A stretch of DNA of 29,485 bases from Acididesulfobacillus acetoxydans (GTDB taxonomy: Bacteria; Bacillota; Desulfitobacteriia; Desulfitobacteriales; Desulfitobacteriaceae). The stretch's first letter is position 1. The number at the start of each line of letters is the position of its first letter. Shown here in pieces: positions 22,533-29,485 of the stretch. The notes under the pieces were generated by a model that did not search any database, had not been told where the DNA came from, and saw nothing but the letters and a program-made list of their open reading frames with translations. The position numbers were made by a program, and so were the translations under genes. The stretch is taken from NCBI RefSeq assembly GCF_900016645.1, contig NZ_CDGJ01000017.1; one strand, written 5' to 3'.

Positions 22533-23066
22533 TTAGAGCTCCAGCCACATAATGAGGGCGTCTTCCCGGGTATCGACATAATAGCCCTTGCGCCGGCCTG
22601 CGACTTTGAAGCCCAAGCGTTCGTAGAGCCGGCGCGCGGGGTCATTCGAAACCCTGACTTCCAAGGTCATGCGTTCCATTCCTTCCATAGCCATCTTGCT
22701 CATCACCGAGCGCATGAGAAACTCTCCCCAATGCCTGCCTCTGTGACCCGGCATAATCGCCACGTTCGTAATATGCCCCTCATCCAGAATAAACCACAAG
22801 CCCATATACCCAATAACCAGACCGCCTACCTCCAGGCAATGATAACGAGCATATTCGTTATCGCGCAATTCCGTAGCGAAAGAATGAATCGACCACGGAG
22901 TGGGAAAGGATACCTGTTCAATCGCTATGACCGACCCCAAGTCCTCTATGCGCATGGGACGCACAATGCCCTTCTCGCTACTCTCCTCCGCCTTCTCCCC
23001 GCCTCTCCTGTAAGAATCCGTTTCCCTAGGATCCGTTCCTGAATTCCTCATCCCGCGTTCAGCCAT
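22533..23066 (-). CDS. rimI: Ribosomal-protein-alanine N-acetyltransferase-like GNAT (RimI)
   Basis: 177 residues from the ATG at 23066, behind GGAGG at 8 bases; an upstream ATG at 23081 is less likely. The GNAT fold is clear: IVRPMRIEDLGSVIAIEQVS, the RimI-typical FPTPWSIHSFATEL, YMGLWFILDEGHITNVAIMP, the acetyl-CoA loop HRGRHWGEFLM, and LEVRVSNDPARRLYERLGF. RimI acetylates the N-terminal Ala of ribosomal protein S18. About 35 charged residues precede the domain (RETDSYRRGGEKAEESSEKG), longer than usual. It overlaps tsaB by 8 bases, in the common tsaE-tsaB-rimI-tsaD order. Confidence 0.92.
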   Translation of the reverse strand: MAERGMRNSGTDPRETDSYRRGGEKAEESSEKGIVRPMRIEDLGSVIAIEQVSFPTPWSIHSFATELRDNEYARYHCLEVGGLVIGYMGLWFILDEGHITNVAIMPGHRGRHWGEFLMRSVMSKMAMEGMERMTLEVRVSNDPARRLYERLGFKVAGRRKGYYVDTREDALIMWLEL

Positions 23067-23802
23067 CCCCGCCGCCTCCATGCCTGCGCGCCCAATTCAC
23101 TTCCGCTTCGGATAGACGGATATAATAAGGCTCCACCCGCTCCTCGTCTTCCCCGGGGATTCCTCCCCCCCGCGTCCGTGGATTTTCCCGCCACTTCTGC
23201 CACAAGGCTTGAGCCGCAAAAGCCCCGCGGGGCAAGCCCAGATAATCAGGCAAAAGGATCGCCTGTTCCCCCAGCTCCCGGCAAACAAAGTCACAATATT
23301 TTTCCACGGCGTCTCCGACAAAAACAAAAGGCCCGTCCATACCTTTTAATTCGCCGACTAAAACAGCGGGGGAAACGGCTCGGGGCGGACTCAGAGCCTT
23401 CAACCGTCCGTCTGCCAGCCAACGGTATCTGGCGGCATACCATTCATTTTTGCGGGCATCCAGGATGGGAACAATCTCTTCCTTCCTCCCCCAACCCGCC
23501 CAAGCCAAAGCATCCAAGGACAAGACTCCGAGCAGCGGAAGCTTGAGCACCCCGGCCAGACCCTGGGCGGACGCAATCCCGATCCGGATACCTGTAAACG
23601 ACCCCGGTCCCCGAACGACGCCTATGAAATTCAGATCCCGCAAACCCCAGCCAGCCGCCCGCAACAGTTGGTCCAAAAGAGGTACCAGCCGCTCCGAATG
23701 CGTCTTGGCGGTATGCAAAAAACCTTCCCCCACCAACCGGCCGTCTTCCGCCAAAGCCAGACCGCTAACCTTGGTCGTTGTATCAATTGCCAGATACTTC
23801 AT
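23059..23802 (-). CDS. tsaB: tRNA threonylcarbamoyladenosine complex subunit TsaB
   Basis: 247 residues from the ATG at 23802. N-terminal YLAIDTTTKVSGLALAEDGR, then THSERLVPLLDQLLRAAGW, the conserved VRGPGSFTGIRIGIASAQGL and DARKNEWYAARY fit TsaB (YeaZ), an inactive ASKHA-fold relative of TsaD that scaffolds the TsaD-TsaB-TsaE complex. The gene starts 20 bases inside the end of tsaE and overlaps rimI, so the four genes form one tightly coupled unit. Confidence 0.95.
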   Translation of the reverse strand: MKYLAIDTTTKVSGLALAEDGRLVGEGFLHTAKTHSERLVPLLDQLLRAAGWGLRDLNFIGVVRGPGSFTGIRIGIASAQGLAGVLKLPLLGVLSLDALAWAGWGRKEEIVPILDARKNEWYAARYRWLADGRLKALSPPRAVSPAVLVGELKGMDGPFVFVGDAVEKYCDFVCRELGEQAILLPDYLGLPRGAFAAQALWQKWRENPRTRGGGIPGEDEERVEPYYIRLSEAEVNWARRHGGGGDG

Positions 23803-24436
23803 AGATGCCTCCGCGCAGATCCTGCCAACGCCCGACCCACTCCTCCGAGTCAGCGCTCAGGGTAAAACGGCGCGGCTCTTCACCGTCGCCCTCAATCCGG
23901 ATGTCCAGGCGCTCCGCCGGCAGAATATCTTCAATAATATCCGGCCATTCAATCAAAACCAGTATATCCTCCTGAAAAAAATCGCTGACCCCAATTACTT
24001 CGGCTTCCTGGGGCTGCGTTAAACGGTAAAAGTCCATATGGACGACCTTAAAATTCTCGCTCCGGTCTTCATCCAACCGTGAGACTCCCACTTCTGCAAG
24101 TGGGAGTGGTTCCCCCACCGAAGTTTCGATGTTCAACTTTAGTTGAACGAGTTCACTTCGTGCTTCGATCCGATCCTCACCCTCATTTTCACGCCGGTTT
24201 CGTTTCCGCCTATCCTCAGCGATACAATCGTTGTATTCCTGGATAAGGGTAAACGTAGGGCTGGTCACCGGAACCTCAAGGCCCAAACCCTCGCCTATCC
24301 CCTGGGCCAGAGCGGTTTTTCCCGCTCCAAGGCCTCCGCGCAAACACACGACATCCCCGCCCCTCAAAACCCGGCCCAGGGCCAGACCCAATTTCCGCGT
24401 ATCCTCTGGGCTATAGCTCGTATAGTGCCATTCCAT
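23783..24436 (-). CDS. tsaE: tRNA threonylcarbamoyladenosine complex ATPase TsaE with an in-frame insertion
   Basis: 217 residues from the ATG at 24436 (GGGGG site upstream), against about 150-160 for typical TsaE. The ATPase core is intact: Walker A GGLGAGKTALAQGIGE (residues 34-49), VTSPTFTLIQEY (57-68), then MDFYRL (134-139), DFFQEDILVLIEWPD and LPAERLDIRIEGDGEEPRRF. Between LIQEY and VVHMDFYRL, normally joined by a short loop, lie about 60 extra residues (69-129). Residues 93-123 of these are encoded by palindromic element B; the rest (KRNRRENEGEDRIEA and DEDRSENF) is charged and of unknown origin. The frame stays open, and removal of the extra residues gives normal length. TsaE drives the t6A cycle by ATP hydrolysis. 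The insertion falls in a loop, so function may be kept. Confidence 0.93.
   Translation of the reverse strand: MEWHYTSYSPEDTRKLGLALGRVLRGGDVVCLRGGLGAGKTALAQGIGEGLGLEVPVTSPTFTLIQEYNDCIAEDRRKRNRRENEGEDRIEARSELVQLKLNIETSVGEPLPLAEVGVSRLDEDRSENFKVVHMDFYRLTQPQEAEVIGVSDFFQEDILVLIEWPDIIEDILPAERLDIRIEGDGEEPRRFTLSADSEEWVGRWQDLRGGIYEVSGN
24068..24159 (+). repeat. Palindromic element, copy B, inside tsaE
   Basis: 92 bases aligned with element A: TTCATCCAACCGTGAGACTC, the same 10-bp hairpin with loop CTGC (24084-24107), GTGGTTCCCCC, then TTTCGATGTTCAAC and an 8-bp hairpin GTTCAACT / AGTTGAAC (24131-24148), ending GAACGAGTTCACTTC. About 28 bases of A's C5/G5 hairpins are absent. On the tsaE strand it is open and encodes about 30 residues. 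Confidence 0.85.
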
Positions 24437-24544
24437 ATCCCAACCCCCAAACAAGCACCTCTTTATTGTACCCGCTTTTCCCGCGTCCGAACCTTCCAAA
24501 CCGGAGTCAGGCGGCCTACCGGCCTTTCCCGCCGGCGGTCGAGG

Positions 24545-24572
24545 TCTCTCTTTCCCCGGAGGGGGTGAGAGA
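24545..24572 (-). terminator. Inverted repeat after the amidohydrolase gene
   Basis: TCTCTC...CCCC, GGA, GGGG...GAGAGA forms an imperfect hairpin just beyond the amidohydrolase stop. No T run follows on the minus strand, so it is a weak terminator candidate. The rest of 24437-24585 shows nothing recognisable. Confidence 0.35.
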
Positions 24573-24585
24573 GGGCAAGCGGATG

Positions 24586-25785
24586 TCACCTTTCTTCCCC
24601 GGGGGCCCTTGTTTCCGGTTTAACCATTGCCCCGTTAATAAAAACATAATCCGGGCGGGACAAAAGGGCAAAAGGATGCCCGCTCCAGATGACTACATCC
24701 GCATCTTTACCGGGTTCCAGAGTGCCGACCCGACCGGACACTCCCAAAATTGCGGCGGGGTTAACGGTGATGGCCCTAAAAGCCTCCTCCTCGGGCAGAC
24801 CCTCTTTCATAGCCAATGCGGCACAGAGGGGAAGTTCCTCGATCGGTGTGACGGAATGATCCGTCATCAAAGCGACCTTAACGCCTGCCTTAGCCAAAAT
24901 TCCGACCGTCTTAAACGTTTTGTCTTTCAGTTCCACTTTCGCCCGGTTAATCAATGAAGGCCCCACCACGGCCGGATAACCGTATTCCGCCAATTCCTCG
25001 GCGATTTTATGCCCTTCCGTACAATGCTCAACGACCAAGTCCAGGCCAAATTCCCGCGCGATCCGGATGGCCGTCATGATGTCGTCCGCACGATGGGCAT
25101 GAGCCCTGAGCGGGATTTGCCTATTCAGCACTTTTACCAGAGTCTCCAAACCGAGGTCGCGCTCGGGCTTTTTCTCGGCGTCGCTCTTGCCCTGCTCCAG
25201 TTTCTCCCGGTAGGTCTCGGCATCCACCAAAGCCTGTCTGAGCAAGGCAGCCGTGCCCATGCGGGTCATCGGCATTTTTTTCTGCTCGCCGTAGACCCCT
25301 TTCGGATTTTCCCCGAAAGCCACCTTTAACCCGGCCGGATCCCGGATTACCATTTTATCGACGACCCTGCCCGCGGTTTTCATGACGACGCCCGTCCCAC
25401 CGATGACATTCCCGCTGCCCGGTCCGGTAAACACGGTGGTGACACCGCCCAAACGGGCATCCCGAAACCCTTCGTCCTCCGGATTGATCCCGTCGATCGC
25501 CCGCAATTCCGGTGTCAAAGGGTCCGTCATCTCGTTGAGATCATCCCCTTCCACCCGATAGACTTCCTCCCCGATCCCCACGTGGCAATGGGCATCAATA
25601 AAACCCGGAAGAACCCAACGTCCCTTGGCCTCAATCACCACAACTCCGGCCGGAACTTGCAGATGCTCGCCGAGAGCCGCAATTTTCTCTCCTTCAATCA
25701 GAAGACTCCCAGTAAACTCTTTCCCCGTCATCGTCTTGATCTTCCCGTTATGAATAAAAATTCTTTCCATAGCCTTGGATATCAT
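24586..25785 (-). CDS. Amidohydrolase-superfamily metal-dependent hydrolase
   Basis: 399 residues from the ATG at 25785, 9 bases behind GGAGG; an ATG at 25770 would give MERIFIHNGKI directly. Pattern of the imidazolonepropionase/amidohydrolase fold: N-terminal beta-sandwich strand, WVLPGFIDAHCHVGIGEEVY (H-x-H metal site), GGVTTVFTGPGSG, RAHAHRADDIMTAI, VVEHCTEGHK, MTDHSVTPIEELP (catalytic Asp), and C-terminal AITVNPAAILGVSGRVGTLE with PGKDADVVIWSGHPF. It hydrolyses an amide or imine-type bond; the substrate is unknown. The cytosolic protein has no partner genes that reveal a pathway. Confidence 0.9.
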   Translation of the reverse strand: MISKAMERIFIHNGKIKTMTGKEFTGSLLIEGEKIAALGEHLQVPAGVVVIEAKGRWVLPGFIDAHCHVGIGEEVYRVEGDDLNEMTDPLTPELRAIDGINPEDEGFRDARLGGVTTVFTGPGSGNVIGGTGVVMKTAGRVVDKMVIRDPAGLKVAFGENPKGVYGEQKKMPMTRMGTAALLRQALVDAETYREKLEQGKSDAEKKPERDLGLETLVKVLNRQIPLRAHAHRADDIMTAIRIAREFGLDLVVEHCTEGHKIAEELAEYGYPAVVGPSLINRAKVELKDKTFKTVGILAKAGVKVALMTDHSVTPIEELPLCAALAMKEGLPEEEAFRAITVNPAAILGVSGRVGTLEPGKDADVVIWSGHPFALLSRPDYVFINGAMVKPETRAPGEER

Positions 25786-25885
25786 CAGCATTGGCCTCCA
25801 AATTGATAATTGACATTAGCATAAGACATTGGCATCGACATTGACATCATCGATATTAAGATATTGTGTTGATATGTCACGGGGT
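25786..25885. repeat. GACATT-rich simple repeat between EamA and amidohydrolase genes
   Basis: AT-rich stretch with repeats of ATTGACATTAGC, GACATTGGCATCGACATTG and ACATCATCGATATT. The period is about 6-12 bases and imperfect. No gene. Confidence 0.5.
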
Positions 25886-26791
25886 CTACCCGTCTCTCAG
25901 CTCGCCCGGAAAGCCCCGCCAATTCACGAGGATGATCCCCGCCAAGACAAGAAACCCGCCGCTCCACTGATTCCAGTCCGGAACCTCTCTGAGGAAAAGC
26001 TCCGCCATGATAAAGGTCATAGGCAGTTCAAACGTGCTCAGGATGGCAGCCTGATCGGAACCGATATGCTTAATTCCCACCAACAAGAAATAAAAAGGAA
26101 AAATCGAGGCCACGGTTGCCAAGGCAAGCCCCACTCCGAGAATCCTGTAGTCATGCCACAGTATCGCCGTCCAACCGCCTCTCAGGGCTAACACAAGCCC
26201 AAGAGAACTAAACCATTGGGAAAAACTCATGGTTGCCAAGGGCGACAGGTGGGTCAGCGCCACCTCTCCGACCAGGTTAAAGAGCGTATAGGCCAAGGCG
26301 GAGGCGAATCCAAATATGACTCCCAAAACAGACACGTGCTGCGCTCCGGCCAAGACGCCGCTGGCCAGAATCGTACCCGCCAGCGTCAGCAGCAGGGCGG
26401 CAATCTCCTTGACTCCGGCTTTCTTACGCCAGAAAAGCACCCCGGCTGCCAATACAAAAGCGGGGTAGAGATAAAGCAGCAAAATAGCCACCGACACCGG
26501 AAGATAGACAAGAGCATACGTATAAAGGATACTGGTGCCCAAGCTCCCGACGATCCCCTGCAAAGCCAATACTGCCAAGGTCTTAGGCCCTGAGAGCCGG
26601 AAAATGTCCCGCCGGAAGATCAGGCCGTAAACCAACAGGAGAACCGAAGCCAGCCAGGACTGGAGCGCGAGGGCCGCCAGGGGAGTGAGCCCGAGGTGCA
26701 ACGCAATTTTCAGCAAGATCGAAGTCAACGCAAAACAGGTTGCGGAAAGAAGTACGGCGCCTACCCCCAACCCACGCTTTCTGTTAACAGC
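25886..26791 (-). CDS. EamA/DMT-family transporter
   Basis: 301 residues from the ATG at 26791 (AGGAAGG upstream); the longer frame to 26878 lacks a membrane-protein start. About ten hydrophobic helices in two EamA repeats: GVGAVLLSATCFALTSILLK, SWLASVLLLVYGLIF, LALQGIVGSLGTSILYTYAL, AILLLYLYPAFVLAAGVLFW, then in the second half VLGVIFGFASALAYTLFNLV, GVGLALATVASIFPFYFLLV, GSDQAAILSTFELPMTFIMA and WSGGFLVLAGIILVN. The family exports metabolites such as amino acids or other small molecules; nothing here identifies the cargo. Confidence 0.9.
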   Translation of the reverse strand, partial: AVNRKRGLGVGAVLLSATCFALTSILLKIALHLGLTPLAALALQSWLASVLLLVYGLIFRRDIFRLSGPKTLAVLALQGIVGSLGTSILYTYALVYLPVSVAILLLYLYPAFVLAAGVLFWRKKAGVKEIAALLLTLAGTILASGVLAGAQHVSVLGVIFGFASALAYTLFNLVGEVALTHLSPLATMSFSQWFSSLGLVLALRGGWTAILWHDYRILGVGLALATVASIFPFYFLLVGIKHIGSDQAAILSTFELPMTFIMAELFLREVPDWNQWSGGFLVLAGIILVNWRGFPGELRDG

Positions 26792-27030
26792 CATCACCTT
26801 CCTGCCGCCTTCCTGAAGAGCCGTCGCGAACCCCGCGGAGGCTCCTTTCCCGACCTCAATCTTATCCGACCCAAACATCGGAGGACCCTGCCCCAGCCGG
26901 AATACCCCCCCCCGTCCGCGGCACCATCCGACCGCAACCCCGCCCGGAACTTCAGCCGACTGAAGCAGCGGCCGAAATACCCCTCGATCGCCACACCGTC
27001 CGACACCGTCCCAAACACTCCTGCCGGCTC

Positions 27031-29193
27031 CTATACATCCTTGAGGGACAAGCTAATCCGTCCGCGCCCGGGATCGAGACCGATGACGCGAACTTTGACG
27101 ATATCCCCGACGGAAAGCACTTCCATCGGGTGTTTAATATATTTTTGGGCCATCTGCGAGATATGGACCAAACCGTCGTTTTTTACGCCGATATCCACAA
27201 AAGCCCCGAAATCAACGATGTTGCGCACTGTTCCTTCCAGAACCATCCCTTCCCTGAGGTCTTCCGGGTGGGTGACATCGCGCCGCAGAAGCGGACGGGG
27301 CAGGTCCTCGCGCGGATCGCGCCCCGGACGCTGCAAAGCTTCCACGATGTCCTTAACCGTCGGAAGGCCGGCGCCGAACTCCTGTGCCAGACTTTCCGGC
27401 CGCAAAACCGACAAGGCGGTTCGTACTTCCCGGGGACGGCACACTAAGTCTCCGGGCAGAAACCCGGCTTTACCTAAGATATTCTCCGCTAAATCGTAAG
27501 ACTCGGGGTGCACCGGGGTATTCTCCAAAGGATACTCTCCTTCCGGAAGACGGATAAAGCCAGCACATTGGACGAATGTTTGCTCCCCCAGGCGGGGAAT
27601 CTTTTTTAACTCCTGCCTCCGGCGAAACTTGCCGTGCTCCTCCCGCCAGGCCACGATGTTTTTTGCTACGGTTGCTTTCAACCCCGCCACATACTGAAGC
27701 AGACTAACCGAAGCGGTATTCAGGTCCACTCCGACGGTGTTGACACAGGACTCGACGACGCCGGACAAAGATTCTTCCAGACGTTTGGGCTGAACATCAT
27801 GCTGATACTGCCCCACTCCCACGGCCTTCGGCTCGATCTTAACCAGTTCCGCCAGCGGATCCTGCAACCTGCGGGCAATAGAGACCGCGCTGCGTAAAGA
27901 CAAATCAAAATCCGGAAACTCCTCGGCGGCGAGTTTGGAAGCGGAATAGACTGAAGCTCCGGCTTCACTCACCAGGATGTATTCCACCGCCAACCGCTTT
28001 TCCCGGATCAGTTCCGCCACAACCTCCTCTGTTTCCCGCGAGGCCGTCCCATTGCCGATGGCTACAATCCCGACCCCGAACTCAGCAATTGCTTCCGCTA
28101 GAACTCTCTTGGCCTCTGAGCGTTTATTGTGCGGAGGGTGGGGGTAAATGACCCCCACGTTCAACAGTTTTCCCGTATCCGTTACGACCGCCCACTTGCA
28201 GCCGGTCCGGAAACCCGGGTCCAACCCCAGTACGGTCTTGCCCCGCAGCGGGGGTTGGAGCAAAAGCTGGCGCAGATTGGCCGCAAAAACCTTGATCGCC
28301 TGTTCCTCCGCCTGTTCGGAGAGCTCACTGCGCACCTCCCGCTCGATGGAAGGCGCGATCAACCTTCTGTAAGCATCTTCCGCCGCCCGCGCTACGTATT
28401 CTGACGCCGGCCCGCCTTTAACATAGACCCGCTCCAAAACCGCCAGCATTTCCTCAACAGGCGCCTCAATCTTGACGCTGAGGACGCCTTCCTTTTCGCC
28501 CCGATTCAGAGCTAACACTCGGTGGGGCGGAATTCTGCGCACCGGTTCCCTGAAATCATAGTACATTTCATAAGGTGAGCGTTCTTCCGTCTTCTTGGCT
28601 ACGGCCGCAATATCGCCTAAGCTTTGGGTCCGTTCCCGCATCTTCTTGCGCACCGCCGCATCGTCCGACATAATCTCCGCGATAATGTCAACGGCCCCTT
28701 GGAGCGCATCCTCAACACGTCCGACTCCTAAGTCCGGATTGAGATAGTACTCTGCCTCTTCTTGCGGCCGGGCGGAAGGAAGCTGAGACAAAAGCCAGAG
28801 TGCCAAAGGCTCCAGCCCCTTCTCTTTGGCAACCGTGGCCCGCGTGCGGCGCTTTTGCCGATAAGGCCTGTAAAGATCCTCAACTTCCTGGAGGGTCTTC
28901 GCCCCCCGGACCTGAACGGCGAGTTCCTCTGTCAATTTTCCCTGTTCGGCAATCAGGCGCAGCACCTCGCTTTGGCGGCTATCGAGATGACGCAGGTATT
29001 CCAACCGCTCCGCAATGCCGCGCAGGTCGTTTTCGTCCAACTCCCCGGTCGCTTCTTTCCGGTAACGGGCAATAAAGGGAATCGTATTCCCCCCATCCAG
29101 AAGGTCAACGGCTCCCTGAACTTGTCTCTCCTTCAGGCCCAGTTCTCGGGCTATGACCGGTGTGAATTCCAAGTGCTCTTCCCCCCTGCCCAT
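27031..29193 (-). CDS. tex: Tex-family S1 RNA-binding transcription accessory protein
   Basis: 720 residues from the ATG at 29193 behind AAGGGG. Order: Tex N-terminal helical domain with NTIPFIARYRKEATGELDEN and LYRPYRQKRRTRATVAKEKG, a YqgF/RNase H-like domain (GKTVLGLDPGFRTGCKWAVV, IAIGNGTASRETEEV), helix-hairpin-helix modules (SCVNTVGVDLNTASVSLLQY, FRRRQELKKIPRLGEQTF) and a C-terminal S1 domain (GTVRNIVDFGAFVDIGVKND, GLVHISQMAQ). Tex binds nucleic acid and RNA polymerase-associated complexes, influencing gene expression. Length and order are normal. It is transcribed separately from or weakly with EamA. Confidence 0.96.
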   Translation of the reverse strand: MGRGEEHLEFTPVIARELGLKERQVQGAVDLLDGGNTIPFIARYRKEATGELDENDLRGIAERLEYLRHLDSRQSEVLRLIAEQGKLTEELAVQVRGAKTLQEVEDLYRPYRQKRRTRATVAKEKGLEPLALWLLSQLPSARPQEEAEYYLNPDLGVGRVEDALQGAVDIIAEIMSDDAAVRKKMRERTQSLGDIAAVAKKTEERSPYEMYYDFREPVRRIPPHRVLALNRGEKEGVLSVKIEAPVEEMLAVLERVYVKGGPASEYVARAAEDAYRRLIAPSIEREVRSELSEQAEEQAIKVFAANLRQLLLQPPLRGKTVLGLDPGFRTGCKWAVVTDTGKLLNVGVIYPHPPHNKRSEAKRVLAEAIAEFGVGIVAIGNGTASRETEEVVAELIREKRLAVEYILVSEAGASVYSASKLAAEEFPDFDLSLRSAVSIARRLQDPLAELVKIEPKAVGVGQYQHDVQPKRLEESLSGVVESCVNTVGVDLNTASVSLLQYVAGLKATVAKNIVAWREEHGKFRRRQELKKIPRLGEQTFVQCAGFIRLPEGEYPLENTPVHPESYDLAENILGKAGFLPGDLVCRPREVRTALSVLRPESLAQEFGAGLPTVKDIVEALQRPGRDPREDLPRPLLRRDVTHPEDLREGMVLEGTVRNIVDFGAFVDIGVKNDGLVHISQMAQKYIKHPMEVLSVGDIVKVRVIGLDPGRGRISLSLKDV

Positions 29194-29271
29194 GATATCC
29201 CCTTGATTATACCATATCGCCGCCAAGATGATAGCCGGGCCCGGCAACTATACCCGTCCTTCCCAACCAAG

Positions 29272-29351
29272 CCCTTTCAAGCAGGCCTTATGAACCCCTT
29301 CTTCCGAAGCGGACCTTGTGAACCCGAGTCCTCTGAAGCAAGCCTTATGAA
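29272..29351. repeat. Three degenerate 23-29 bp repeats upstream of tex
   Basis: Units at 29272-29294, 29295-29322 and 29323-29351 each end in AAGC, two purine-rich bases and CCTTATGAA or CCTTGTGAA. No gene is seen from 29194 to the window end. Confidence 0.65.
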
Positions 29352-29485
29352 GGGTGCGCGCCAACCGAACAACCCGCCGCAGCCGTCACGACGCCAACAC
29401 CGTTCCCAGGCGAACCGCATGAAAATCAGGTTCTTTCCCGCGCCCGCCGTAAGCCAATCTGCCCTTTAACACGGCTTGCGGGAAC

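Overview
The window looks like a chromosomal segment of an anaerobic, moderately GC-rich Firmicute (class Clostridia; a Peptococcaceae, Moorella or Desulfotomaculum-like relative is my guess). Reasons: a CIRCE-controlled groES-groEL operon, strong AGGAGG-type ribosome sites with many GTG/TTG starts, a Moorella-type selenocysteine formate dehydrogenase with NuoE/NuoF-like partners, and the mogA-MOSC and tsaE-tsaB-rimI-tsaD clusters common in that group. Nearly everything is on the minus strand; fdhD is the only clear plus-strand gene.

Layout. 1-345: the start of an IS256-type transposase, cut by the window edge, with its outer IS end. 346-2215: a graveyard of broken genes (a sigma-54 activator C-terminus, a LevR/PRD regulator tail, a vapC toxin stub and a DUF3883 defence-type remnant) around one intact ribbon-helix-helix antitoxin. 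2344-4602: groEL, groES, CIRCE and promoter. 4935-5825: a NYN-domain nuclease-like protein. 5980-11290: molybdenum cofactor genes (mogA, MOSC, moaC, moaA with a riboswitch-like attenuator), a P-II protein, fdhD, mobA and a small glutaredoxin-like gene whose first active-site Cys is an in-frame TGA. 11699-13603: an orphan membrane histidine kinase. 13803-19605: the operon 5-formyl-THF cyclo-ligase, NuoE-like, NuoF-like, FdhA. FdhA is read through a TGA (Sec354) followed by a textbook bacterial SECIS. 19883-21411: a LysO-type exporter and a cluster of DnaA-box-like sites. 21412-24436: the t6A genes tsaE, tsaB, rimI, tsaD. 24586-29193: an amidohydrolase, an EamA transporter and Tex.

How it fits together. 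FdhA needs a bis-pterin Mo/W cofactor, a sulfurated active site and selenocysteine. The MoaA, MoaC, MogA, MOSC, MobA and FdhD genes next to it supply cofactor assembly, and the cyclo-ligase links formate to folate one-carbon metabolism. The two most interesting signals are (1) the candidate selenoprotein glutaredoxin (U-P-H-C motif) overlapping mobA, missed by ordinary gene calling, and (2) a family of small palindromic elements (three copies at about 8783, 9502 and 24068). One copy sits in frame inside tsaE and adds a peptide insertion to that conserved protein; another appears to supply the -35 box of fdhD; a deleted one lies in the moaA leader. No CRISPR array, rRNA or tRNA was found.
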